DNA of 64,000 nucleotides from Phenylobacterium sp. (GTDB lineage Bacteria; Pseudomonadota; Alphaproteobacteria; Caulobacterales; Caulobacteraceae). This document shows positions 17,514-25,176 of this stretch, in pieces. The position numbers were made by a program, and so were the translations under genes. Under the pieces are notes generated by a model. That model was not told the origin of the DNA. It searched no databases and saw nothing but the letters and a program-made list of their open reading frames with translations. Every line of letters starts with the position of its first letter. The stretch's first letter is position 1. The stretch is taken from assembly GCF_030646615.1 (NCBI RefSeq), contig NZ_JAUSLG010000089.1, positions 21,063 to 85,062 on the forward strand, written 5' to 3'.

Positions 17514-18463
17514 GCGGAAACTCCTGCGCCGCGGCGTTCAACGATGCGCTCGGCGGTGCGCAGGGCCGCCGAGGTCATGATGTCCAGATTGCCCGCATAG
17601 GCCGGCAGGTAGTGGGCCGCGCCCTCCACCTCGAGGAAGACGCTGACCTTCAGGCCGGCGAAGGCCTCGCCCATCTCCGGGATCAGCAGGCGGGCATTGT
17701 CGGTGATGGTCTCGAACTGCACCGCCTGCTTCAGGCGATAGCCGGGCACATAGGTCTGCACCTCGGCGACCATTTCCAGGATCGAGGCTTCGATGGCGGC
17801 CGGGTCGCCGCCCTCGCAGAGGCAATAGACCGTGTCGCGCATGATCAGCGGCGGCTCGGCCGGATTGAGCACGATGATCGCCTTGCCCCGCCGCGCGCCG
17901 CCCACCTGCTCGATGGCCCGGGAGGTGGTCTCGGTGAACTCGTCGATATTGGCCCGCGTGCCGGGGCCGGCCGATTTTGAGGCGATGGAGGCGACGATCT
18001 CCCCATAGATCACCGGGGAGACCCGGTTGACCGCCGCCACGATGGGGATGGTCGCCTGGCCGCCGCAGGTGACCATGTTGAGGTTCGGCTGGTCGAGATT
18101 GGCCTCGCCGTTCACCGGCGGGATCACATAGGGGCCGATGGCCGCCGGGGTCAGGTCGATCACCGTCTTGCCATGGGCGCGCAGCACCTCGTCATGCCGC
18201 TGGTGGGCGCCGGCCGAGGTGGCGTCGAAGACGATCTGGATGTCGCCGAACTCCGGCATGGCCACCAGGCCGTCGATGCCGCCGGCGGTGGTGGGCACCC
18301 CCATCCGCTGGGCCCGCTGCAAACCATCGGAGGCCGGATCGACGCCGACCATGGCGCCCATGGCGAGGGTCTTGGACAGGCGCATGATCTTGATCATCAG
18401 GTCCGACCCGATGTTGCCCGGGCCGATGATGGCCACCTTGACCGGCGAGGATGGGGACTCCAC
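17510..18463 (-). CDS. dmpF: Acetaldehyde dehydrogenase (acetylating)
   Basis: A 317-residue acylating acetaldehyde dehydrogenase (MhpF/DmpF/BphJ family) converting acetaldehyde, NAD+ and CoA to acetyl-CoA. The NAD site is [13 protein letters not shown] (about residues 10-22) and the nucleophile C133 lies in [12 protein letters not shown]. The frame is open for 21 codons further, but the GTG at 18463 is chosen because AGGAG lies about 8 nt upstream and the family starts a few residues before the NAD motif. It is first in a two-gene operon with the aldolase. The operator at 18519-18531 is 56 bp upstream. Confidence 0.95.
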   Translation of the reverse strand: MESPSSPVKVAIIGPGNIGSDLMIKIMRLSKTLAMGAMVGVDPASDGLQRAQRMGVPTTAGGIDGLVAMPEFGDIQIVFDATSAGAHQRHDEVLRAHGKTVIDLTPAAIGPYVIPPVNGEANLDQPNLNMVTCGGQATIPIVAAVNRVSPVIYGEIVASIASKSAGPGTRANIDEFTETTSRAIEQVGGARRGKAIIVLNPAEPPLIMRDTVYCLCEGGDPAAIEASILEMVAEVQTYVPGYRLKQAVQFETITDNARLLIPEMGEAFAGLKVSVFLEVEGAAHYLPAYAGNLDIMTSAALRTAERIVERRGAGVSA

Positions 18464-18518
18464 GGCGCTGCTTCTCCTGTTTGCGGACGCCCGAAGCGCC
18501 CTCAATTCGGGTGGCAAT

Positions 18519-18531
18519 CTTGTCATACAAT
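18519..18531. promoter_or_regulatory. GntR-type operator, site B
   Basis: CTTGTCATACAAT matches the consensus ATTGTCATACAAT at 12 of 13 positions. It lies between the divergent acetaldehyde dehydrogenase and aspartate-dehydrogenase-like genes, so one site could control both. Confidence 0.75.
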
Positions 18532-18565
18532 ATTATAAGTCAAGGGTGCTCAGCGGAGTTTGGAA

Positions 18566-19387
18566 ATGGCGAGCGACAAACGCATCGCATTGATCGGCCT
18601 TGGGGCGATCGGGCAGGAAATCATCACCACGGCCGGGCGCCTGGGCGAGGCTGACAGCGTCTGCGCCGTGCTGGTGCGGCCGGGCCGCGAGGCCGCCGGC
18701 GTCCCTTGCGCCCATGATCTGGCGGGCCTGCTGGCGTCGAAGCCGGATGTGGTGCTGGAATGCGCCGGCCATGGGGCGGTGCGCGAATTCGGGGCGCAGA
18801 TCCTGGCGGCCGGCGTCGATCTGGTGGTCTCCTCCGTGGGCGCCCTGACCGACACCGATCTGACGCGGCGCCTGCTGGCGGCCGAACAGGCCGGGGGCGG
18901 GCGGCTGCTGATCCCGGCCGGCGCGGTGGCAGGGCTCGATGGTCTCGTGGCCGCCAGCCTCGCAGGACTGAGCGCCGTCACCTACGACTCCCACAAGCCG
19001 CCCCACGCCTGGCGCGGCACGCCAGCCGAACAGGCCATCGACCTGGACGATCCGGCGGAGGAGCAGGTGTTCTTCGAGGGCTCGGCCCGGGCGGCGGCGG
19101 CGGCCTATCCCAAGAACGCCAATGTCTCGGTGGCCGTCTCCCTGGCGGGGCTGGGGCTCGACCGCACCCGGGTGCGGCTGATCTCCTCGCGCAAGGTGAG
19201 CGACCCCCTGGGCGTCATCACCGCCGAGGGCGACTTCGGCCGGTTCCTGTTCGAGATCTTCGCCGTGGCCGCGCCGGACAACCCCAAGACCTCGGCCTTG
19301 ACGGCCCACAGCCTGCTGCAATGCGCCCGGCTGGGGATCGGCCTGCCGGCGGCTCGCCTGCAGGCGGGCTTGTTTCCTGAGCCCTGA
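18566..19387 (+). CDS. Aspartate dehydrogenase-like NAD(P)-dependent oxidoreductase
   Basis: A 273-residue protein of the aspartate dehydrogenase (NadX/DUF108) family. The Rossmann motif is IALIGLGAIGQEI near the N-terminus; VLECAGHGAVREFGAQIL and the family segment LLIPAGAVAGLDGL follow, and a central domain has DSHKPPHAWRGTPAE and YPKNANVSVAVSLAGLG. Characterised members oxidatively deaminate L-aspartate. GGAG lies 7 nt before the ATG at 18566. Neither nadA/nadC nor other NAD-biosynthesis genes are nearby. Its place between operator site B and the GntR gene suggests a catabolic role, perhaps on an amino acid or imine made from the aromatic substrate. Confidence 0.8.
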   Translation: MASDKRIALIGLGAIGQEIITTAGRLGEADSVCAVLVRPGREAAGVPCAHDLAGLLASKPDVVLECAGHGAVREFGAQILAAGVDLVVSSVGALTDTDLTRRLLAAEQAGGGRLLIPAGAVAGLDGLVAASLAGLSAVTYDSHKPPHAWRGTPAEQAIDLDDPAEEQVFFEGSARAAAAAYPKNANVSVAVSLAGLGLDRTRVRLISSRKVSDPLGVITAEGDFGRFLFEIFAVAAPDNPKTSALTAHSLLQCARLGIGLPAARLQAGLFPEP

Positions 19388-19467
19388 CCGGGCCAAATCC
19401 ACGGTAGGGTTGTCGGACACGGAATCGCGACGCGGCGAACCACTGATCCGCGTGACAAGGGGCTGAC

Positions 19468-20178
19468 TTGGAATACGAAGACCTGAGGATTGTCGATACG
19501 CCGTCGCTGGTGCGCGACCATGCGATCTCGAAGCTCCGCAACGCCATCAGCTCTGGCCTCTATCCCCCCGGCGCGCGCCTGGTGGAGCGGGAGCTGTGCG
19601 AGGCCCTGGGGGTCAGCCGGACCTCGGTGCGCGAGGCCCTGCGCCAGCTGCAGTCGGAAAACCTCGTCGAGGTCGGCCGGCGGCGCAGCATCAATGTGGC
19701 GGTGATCACCGCCCAGGACGCCGCCGACATCTACATGATCCGCGAAATGCTCGAGACCCAGGCCATCCGGCGCTTCGTCGCCCTGTCCGACGACGCCGAG
19801 CGCAAGGCCCTGGCCGCGGTGCACAAGCGGCTGGTCAAGGCGCTCAGCAAGAACGACATGGCCCAGCTCTCGGCCATCGCCAGCGAGTTCTATGAGCGCG
19901 TGCTGATCGGGGCCAAGAGCCGGGTGATCTATGAGGTGGCCCGCCCCCTGCTGGCGCGGGTCAACTATCTGCGTATCCGCTCCATGGCCGAGCCCGGCCG
20001 CCTCGATGGCGGCCTGAAGGAATGGGACGCCATGATGGAGGCGGTGCAGGCCGGCGACGCCGATCGGGCCGCCGAGGCCATGGCCGTTCACCTGCGTAAC
20101 GCCCGGGCGGCCATCGTGGCCCGTCTCGAAGCCGATGAAAAAACCGCCATTCCGGCGAAACGAAAGGCTGCTTCCTAG
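19468..20178 (+). CDS. FadR-type GntR regulator, candidate master repressor of the aromatic regulon
   Basis: A 236-residue GntR-family regulator. The winged helix covers about residues 12-75 (SLVRDHAISKLRNAISSG, GARLVERELCEALGVSRTSV, LRQLQSENLVEV), followed by an all-helical FCD effector domain (IYMIREMLETQAIRRFV, MAVHLRNAR at the end). The start is TTG at 19468 with AAGGGG about 6 nt upstream. It lies directly downstream of the aspartate-dehydrogenase-like gene and directly upstream of the monooxygenase, whose promoter carries site C. FadR-type proteins typically bind TNGTNNNACNA; ATTGTCATACAAT fits that rule exactly. This is inference, since other GntR proteins exist in the genome. Confidence 0.87.
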   Translation: MEYEDLRIVDTPSLVRDHAISKLRNAISSGLYPPGARLVERELCEALGVSRTSVREALRQLQSENLVEVGRRRSINVAVITAQDAADIYMIREMLETQAIRRFVALSDDAERKALAAVHKRLVKALSKNDMAQLSAIASEFYERVLIGAKSRVIYEVARPLLARVNYLRIRSMAEPGRLDGGLKEWDAMMEAVQAGDADRAAEAMAVHLRNARAAIVARLEADEKTAIPAKRKAAS

Positions 20179-20215
20179 GCGCCGCCCAAAGCGGTCTTCG
20201 GCGCCAACATCTAAT

Positions 20216-20228
20216 ATTGTCATACAAA
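20216..20228. promoter_or_regulatory. GntR-type operator, site C
   Basis: ATTGTCATACAAA matches the consensus at 12 of 13 positions, 43 bp before the monooxygenase start codon and just after the GntR gene. Confidence 0.75.
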
Positions 20229-20271
20229 CTGGAGGCCGTTAGCCTCGCCCCTCTCAAGAGGAGTGCGTACC

Positions 20272-21492
20272 ATGGCGTCTGGGTCGAAAGTGATCGTGGT
20301 GGGGGCCGGCCCCGTGGGGACCATCGCCGCCTACGCCCTGCGCCGCCGGGGCGTGCCGGTGGTCCTGGTCGAGGCTCTGCTGGCGCCGGAGATCGACTGC
20401 CGCGCCGCCTCCTGCCATCCCCCGACCATCGCCATGCTGGCCGAGCTGGACCTGCTGGAGGCGGGCCTGGAGCAGGGCCTGGTCTCGCCGGTCTTCCACT
20501 ATATGGACCGGCCCACCGGCCAGCGGATCGCCCGCTTCGACATCCGCGAGATGCAGACCCCGCCCGAGCACCCCTATGTGCTGCAGTGGGAGCAGTACAA
20601 GATTTCGGCCACCATCCTGGAGCGCCTGAAGGCCGATGCGGGCTGCGAGGTGATGATGGGCGCCCGTCTCACCGAGATCGTCCAGGGCGCCGACAAGGTC
20701 CGCGCCGTGCTCGAAACCACCGACGGCGTGGTGGAGATCGAAGGCGACTATCTCATCGGCTGCGATGGGGGCCGCAGCACGGTCCGCCGCCTGGCCGAGA
20801 TCGAGTTCGAGGGCTTCACCTGGCCCGAGCGCTTCCTCAAGGTCGACACCCATTTCGACTTCATGTCCCTGCGGCCCGACCTCAGCAACCGCAACTACTT
20901 CTCCGATCCCGACGAGTGGATGAACCTGTTCAAGGCCCGCGGCCCGGACGGCGGCGGCCTGTGGCGGGCGGTCAGCCCGACCCTGCCCGAACAGACCGAC
21001 GAAGAGCTTCTGTCGCCGGACGCCATCGAGGCCCGCCTGCAGAAGTTCTGCCCCAAGGATGGCCCCTATGAGATCGCCACGGTGGCGCTGTATCGCGTGC
21101 ACCAGCGGGTGGCGGCGACCTTCAACAAGGGCCGGGTGTTGCTGGCCGGGGACGCGGCCCATGTGAACAACCCTGTGGGCGGCATGGGGATGAATGGCGG
21201 CATCCACGACGCGGTCAATCTGGCCGCCAAGCTGGACGAGATCCTCAACGGCGGGGCGGACGCCCAGCCCCTGCTGGACCGCTATTCCCGCCAGCGGCGC
21301 AAGGCCCAGACCGATTTCGTCCAGGCCCAGAGCATCCAGAACAAGAAGACGCTTGGCGAGAAGGACCCCGAGGCCCGCGCCAAGGGCCTGGAGACCATCC
21401 GCCAGGCCGGTCTCGACCCCGACCTGCATGACGCCTTCATCGGCCGCGCCTGTCTGATCGACAGCGTGAAGGTCGCCGACGCCGTCCTCTAG
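20272..21492 (+). CDS. MhpA-like FAD-dependent aromatic monooxygenase
   Basis: A 406-residue class A flavoprotein hydroxylase that adds one oxygen atom to a phenolic ring using NAD(P)H. FAD-binding GxGxxG is at residues 11-16 (VVGAGPVGT), the DG fingerprint at 163-172 (IGCDGGRSTVR), and the GD motif at 292-310 (AGDAAHVNNPVGGMGMNGG). The pattern resembles 3-(3-hydroxyphenyl)propionate hydroxylase, but the protein lacks the extra C-terminal domain of MhpA (about 550 residues). AGAGGAG precedes the ATG at 20272. It is followed by the cupin gene 20 bp on and controlled by site C. It might hydroxylate the substrate or the acid left after ring cleavage. Confidence 0.88.
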   Translation: MASGSKVIVVGAGPVGTIAAYALRRRGVPVVLVEALLAPEIDCRAASCHPPTIAMLAELDLLEAGLEQGLVSPVFHYMDRPTGQRIARFDIREMQTPPEHPYVLQWEQYKISATILERLKADAGCEVMMGARLTEIVQGADKVRAVLETTDGVVEIEGDYLIGCDGGRSTVRRLAEIEFEGFTWPERFLKVDTHFDFMSLRPDLSNRNYFSDPDEWMNLFKARGPDGGGLWRAVSPTLPEQTDEELLSPDAIEARLQKFCPKDGPYEIATVALYRVHQRVAATFNKGRVLLAGDAAHVNNPVGGMGMNGGIHDAVNLAAKLDEILNGGADAQPLLDRYSRQRRKAQTDFVQAQSIQNKKTLGEKDPEARAKGLETIRQAGLDPDLHDAFIGRACLIDSVKVADAVL

Positions 21493-21512
21493 CCCCCAAG
21501 GAACACCGCCCC

Positions 21513-22043
21513 ATGTCCGTCGCCCGCCATCCCCGTCCGGCCGAACTGGCCGACGCCTCCCTCGAAGATCTGATGGCCCGCTATGTGGCCAGGTTCGAGA
21601 CCCGCACCCCTGACTGGAACGCGTTTTCCGACGCCAGCATCGAAGGCTATCGCCGCGCCCAGCATCGCTTCATCGGCGCCGGCGCCTCGGGCAAGCATGA
21701 CGACGCTGGGGTGATCCCGGCCACCGGCTTCACCCTGTCGATCATGCTGGTGCCGCCGGGGCAGGGGAATGCGCCCCACACCCACGAGGTCGAGGAGGTG
21801 TTCTTCATCCTGCAGGGCCGCTGCGTGGTGTTCATCGAGGACGAGGACGGCCGGCGCCTGTCGCAGGAATTGGGCCCCTGGGAGATGATCTCGTGTCCGC
21901 CCGGCGTCATCCATGGCTATGTCAACGAGACCGAGGAGGACTGCTACCTGCAGGTGATGCTGGGCCGCGGACGCCCGGAAACCGCGGGTTTCGCCGATGC
22001 GAGCCTGTTCGAACGCCGGGACGCGCACCTGGGCGGCGGCTGA
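21513..22043 (+). CDS. Cupin-domain protein
   Basis: A 176-residue single-cupin protein. Cupin motif 1 appears as GQGNAPHTHEVEEVFFILQG, with two His and a Glu as probable metal ligands, and motif 2 as PPGVIHGYVN with the last His. The N-terminal part (residues 1-60) is a helical extension. Cupins beside aromatic monooxygenases may be ring-cleaving dioxygenases, isomerases or sensors; this one is too short for a gentisate dioxygenase. It follows the monooxygenase by 20 bp, so it is probably co-transcribed and under site C. Exact reaction unknown. Confidence 0.82.
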   Translation: MSVARHPRPAELADASLEDLMARYVARFETRTPDWNAFSDASIEGYRRAQHRFIGAGASGKHDDAGVIPATGFTLSIMLVPPGQGNAPHTHEVEEVFFILQGRCVVFIEDEDGRRLSQELGPWEMISCPPGVIHGYVNETEEDCYLQVMLGRGRPETAGFADASLFERRDAHLGGG

Positions 22044-22087
22044 CCCCGGCCGCTTGCGGCGCCATCGGCGGTATGGTCTGAGGAGGC

Positions 22088-23026
22088 ATGGAACCGACCG
22101 GCGCCAATCTACCCTCGATGAATCTGCGTCATATCGAGGTCTTCCACGCGGTCTATCGGGCCGGCTCGATCAGCGCCGCGGCCCGGGCCCTCTATGTGTC
22201 GCAACCCTCGGTCAGCAAGGTGCTGAAGCATGCAGAGGGCCGGCTGGGCTTTCCCCTGTTCCGGCTGGTCAAGGGACGCCTGACCCCGACCGAGGAGGCC
22301 CACGCCCTCTTCCGCGACGTGGACGAGATCTACACCAAGATCGAGTCGCTGAAGGAGACCACCCGCAACCTGCTGAAGGGCGGGTCGGCCCATATTGGCC
22401 TGGCGGTGTTGCCGTCCCTCGGCCTCGGCGTCGCGCCGCGGGCCGTCGCCCTGTTCCGCAAGAAGAATCCCGGGGTCACCTTTGGATTGCAGACCCTGCA
22501 CGACGAGGACGTGCTGCGCGCGCTCTATGAACGCAAGGCGGACCTGGCGGTGGCCTATGACGCCCCGCGCCATCCCCGCCTGGCCCACATCCGCATCGGC
22601 ACGGGCGAACTGGTGGTGCTCTACCGGCGCGAGTATCTGCCCGACGCCCCGCCGCGGGTCAGCCTCGACCGCTTCGCCGGCCACGAGCTGATCAGCCTGA
22701 CCGGAAGCGGCCCGGTGGGGGCGCTCTACGCCAGCGAGGTGGTGCAAGGAAAGCGCAGCGGTCCCGAAGGCATCGTGGTGCAGACCTATTATGTCGCCGC
22801 CGCCCTGGTGCGCCACGGGGCGGGCGTGGCGATTGTCGATGAGTTCACCGCCCGGGAAAACCTGGGTCCTGATCTCGATTTCAGGCCGTTGGAGCATCCG
22901 GTCAACTTTGGCGTCTACTGCATATACCTGGAAGACCGCCCGCTTTCCAAGATCGCCAAGGCTTTCGTGAACACCCTCAAGGCCGATATCCAGGACCAGC
23001 AGCAGGCGCATAACCCGGGGCTATAA
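22088..23026 (+). CDS. LysR-family regulator, probably of the D-glutamate genes
   Basis: A 312-residue LysR-type regulator: helix-turn-helix at about residues 11-70 (MNLRHIEVFHAVYRAGSISA, LYVSQPSVSKVLKHAEGRLG) and a substrate-binding effector domain from about residue 95. AGGAGG sits only 1 nt before the ATG at 22088, so initiation at the ATG at 22118 (MNLRHIEVF) is also possible. It points the same way as dgcN, 85 bp downstream, and the dyad GTTGCGC-N7-GCGCAAC lies in that gap. Context makes it the likely D-glutamate-responsive regulator; this is inferred. Confidence 0.87.
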   Translation: MEPTGANLPSMNLRHIEVFHAVYRAGSISAAARALYVSQPSVSKVLKHAEGRLGFPLFRLVKGRLTPTEEAHALFRDVDEIYTKIESLKETTRNLLKGGSAHIGLAVLPSLGLGVAPRAVALFRKKNPGVTFGLQTLHDEDVLRALYERKADLAVAYDAPRHPRLAHIRIGTGELVVLYRREYLPDAPPRVSLDRFAGHELISLTGSGPVGALYASEVVQGKRSGPEGIVVQTYYVAAALVRHGAGVAIVDEFTARENLGPDLDFRPLEHPVNFGVYCIYLEDRPLSKIAKAFVNTLKADIQDQQQAHNPGL

Positions 23027-23061
23027 CACTCCTCTTTCTTTCGAGCTTCGCGCGCGCCCTG

Positions 23062-23082
23062 GTTGCGCGATGATTGCGCAAC
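23062..23082. promoter_or_regulatory. Inverted repeat upstream of dgcN, candidate LysR site
   Basis: GTTGCGC-GATGATT-GCGCAAC is a perfect 7-bp inverted repeat with a 7-nt spacer, 30 bp before the dgcN start codon. It also contains TTGCGC repeated directly 11 bp apart, one helical turn. Suits a LysR-type tetramer site. Confidence 0.5.
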
Positions 23083-23111
23083 ACCACTGCGCCGGCCCGA
23101 AGTGAGGCATT

Positions 23112-24149
23112 ATGATCCCGCCGCCCTACCTGCTCTATCTTGGCGACTCCCAGAACGAGCTTTCCGTGAAAACCTCCCGCGGGGTGGCTTACTGGCGTCC
23201 CGAATGGAGCCTGGGCGAGCACCGGGGGCCGGACTGCACGGTCACCCTGAACCTGCCGCACCTGGACTTCGCCGAGGCTGCGGCCAGGGGCGCCAAGACC
23301 CTTATCATCGGCGTCGCCAACGCGGGCGGGGTGCTGGGGCCGAAGATCGTCGCCGACGCCGTCAAGGCCCTGGACGCCGGCCTCAATGTGGCCTCGGGCC
23401 TGCACGAGCGCCTGACCGCCCATCCCGAGATCGTCGCCGCCGCTGAGCGCAATGGCCTGTCCCTGTTCGACGTGCGCGAGCCGCCAAAGAAGATGGACGT
23501 CGGCAACGGCCGGCCGCGGGCGGGTCACCGCCTGCTCACCGTCGGCACCGACTGTTCGGTCGGCAAGATGTACACGACGCTGGCCATCGAGCGGGAAATG
23601 CGCGGCCGCGGCCTGAACGCCGACTTCCGGGCCACTGGCCAGACCGGCATCTTCATCGCCCAGTCGGGCGTGCCCATCGACGCGGTGATCGCCGACTTCA
23701 TCTCCGGCGGCATCGAAGCCATTACGCCAGCCCGCACCGACGGCGGCTGGGATCTGATCGAGGGGCAGGGCTCCCTGTTCCATCCGTCCTTCGCCGGGGT
23801 GTCGCTCGGCCTGCTGCACGGCGCCCAGCCCGACGCCATCGTGCTCTGCCATGAGCCCGGCCGTCCGCACATGCGCGGCATCACCGGTCGCGCCCTGCCG
23901 GACCTCAAGGCCTGCCTGGAGGCCAATCTCGCCTCGGCCGCCCTGACCAATCCGGGCGTGACGCCGGTGGGGATCGCGTTCAACACCTCCAACCTCGCCC
24001 CCGATGAGGCGCGCCGTCTCTGCGACGAGACCTCTGCGCGCTTCAATCTCCCTTGCCAGGACCCCGTCTCCATGGGCGTGGACCAGATCGTCGACAGGTT
24101 AGTTGAATGCTTCGCACCGTTGCAGTCCGAGCAGAGCGTTGGCCGCTAA
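23112..24149 (+). CDS. dgcN: DUF1611 protein, D-glutamate N-acetyltransferase (DgcN)
   Basis: A 345-residue DUF1611-family protein. The family member DgcN acetylates D-glutamate to N-acetyl-D-glutamate in a D-glutamate catabolic route described in marine Proteobacteria and archaea. Visible are the N-terminal domain (LYLGDSQN, KTSRGVAYWRPE, LIIGVANAGG) and a C-terminal P-loop domain with GTDCSVGK at residues 145-152, GQTGIFIAQSG and EGQGSLFHPSFAGV. GAGG lies 4 nt before the ATG. The gene overlaps dgcA by 43 bp. The pairing of dgcN with an enolase-superfamily epimerase is the diagnostic context. Confidence 0.87.
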   Translation: MIPPPYLLYLGDSQNELSVKTSRGVAYWRPEWSLGEHRGPDCTVTLNLPHLDFAEAAARGAKTLIIGVANAGGVLGPKIVADAVKALDAGLNVASGLHERLTAHPEIVAAAERNGLSLFDVREPPKKMDVGNGRPRAGHRLLTVGTDCSVGKMYTTLAIEREMRGRGLNADFRATGQTGIFIAQSGVPIDAVIADFISGGIEAITPARTDGGWDLIEGQGSLFHPSFAGVSLGLLHGAQPDAIVLCHEPGRPHMRGITGRALPDLKACLEANLASAALTNPGVTPVGIAFNTSNLAPDEARRLCDETSARFNLPCQDPVSMGVDQIVDRLVECFAPLQSEQSVGR

Positions 24150-25120
24150 GCACGCCCTTCCGCATCTCCCGCGGGGTCAAGACCGCCGCTGACGTGGTGG
24201 CCGTGACCGTGGTCCAGGACGGACGGCGGGGCCGGGGCGAGGGCGTGCCCTATGCCCGCTACGGCGAGACCATCGAGTCGGTCCTGGAGCAGGTGAACAG
24301 CCTGTCGACCGAGCTGACCAACGGGATGACGCGCGCGGACCTGGCCGGCCGGCTGGGTCCGGGCGCCGCCCGCAACGCCATCGACTGCGCCCTGTGGGAT
24401 CTCGAAGCCCGCCTGGCCGGCCGTGCGGTCGCCGACACCCTCGGCCAGCCTCCGCTCCATCCCCTGGTGAGTGCGCTGACCGTGAGCCTGGACACCCCCC
24501 AGGCGATGGGTGAGGCGGCCGCACGGATGACCGGGGCGACCCTGATCAAGGTCAAGGTCGACCGGAAGGATCCCGCCGCCTGCCTGGCGGCCGTCCGCGC
24601 CGCGGCGCCCGACGCCGCCCTGATCGTCGATCCCAATGAGAGCTGGACCATCGAGACCCTGGCGCAGCTCCAGCCGGTGCTTCGCGAGCTGAAGGTCGCC
24701 CTGATCGAACAACCCCTCTCGGCCGACGAGGATGGCGACCTGCTGGGCTTCGAGAGCTGCGCGCCGATCTGCGCCGACGAGTCCTGCCATGTGGCCGCCG
24801 ACCTGCCGGGGCTGAAGGACCGCTATCAGGTGGTGAATATCAAGCTCGACAAGACCGGCGGCCTGACCGAAGCCCTCGATCTGCTGGCCGAGGCCCGTCG
24901 CATGGGCTTTGGCGTCATGGTCGGCTGCATGGTCTCGTCGTCCATGTCCATCGCCCCGGCCTTCCATGTGGCCCGCCACGCCGATTTCGTCGATCTCGAC
25001 GGCCCCACCTGGCTCGCCGACGACTATGCCGGCGGCGCGGTCCAGCGCGGCGCCGAACTGCTGCCGCCCGAGACCCTCTGGGGCGTGCCCGACTCTGCGA
25101 CACCGGAGACCGCGGCCTGA
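24107..25120 (+). CDS. dgcA: N-acetyl-D-glutamate racemase (DgcA), enolase superfamily
   Basis: A 337-residue enolase-superfamily protein of the dipeptide-epimerase branch. In the DgcN/DgcA route it converts N-acetyl-D-glutamate to N-acetyl-L-glutamate, which is then deacetylated. The capping domain begins FPL-like with PLSTPFRISRG. The catalytic barrel has the KxK pair in LIKVKVDR, metal ligands in IVDPNESW, LIEQPL and CADES, and the opposite lysine in VNIKLDKTGG. The start ATG at 24107 lies inside the dgcN 3' end, giving a 43-bp overlap. Without context it would be annotated as L-Ala-D/L-Glu epimerase, which remains an alternative. Confidence 0.87.
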   Translation: MLRTVAVRAERWPLSTPFRISRGVKTAADVVAVTVVQDGRRGRGEGVPYARYGETIESVLEQVNSLSTELTNGMTRADLAGRLGPGAARNAIDCALWDLEARLAGRAVADTLGQPPLHPLVSALTVSLDTPQAMGEAAARMTGATLIKVKVDRKDPAACLAAVRAAAPDAALIVDPNESWTIETLAQLQPVLRELKVALIEQPLSADEDGDLLGFESCAPICADESCHVAADLPGLKDRYQVVNIKLDKTGGLTEALDLLAEARRMGFGVMVGCMVSSSMSIAPAFHVARHADFVDLDGPTWLADDYAGGAVQRGAELLPPETLWGVPDSATPETAA

Positions 25121-25176
25121 TCCCACGGGGTCGCCGCGCTTAAGGATCGCCTGCCCCTCGTCCTGGAGACCTGCCG

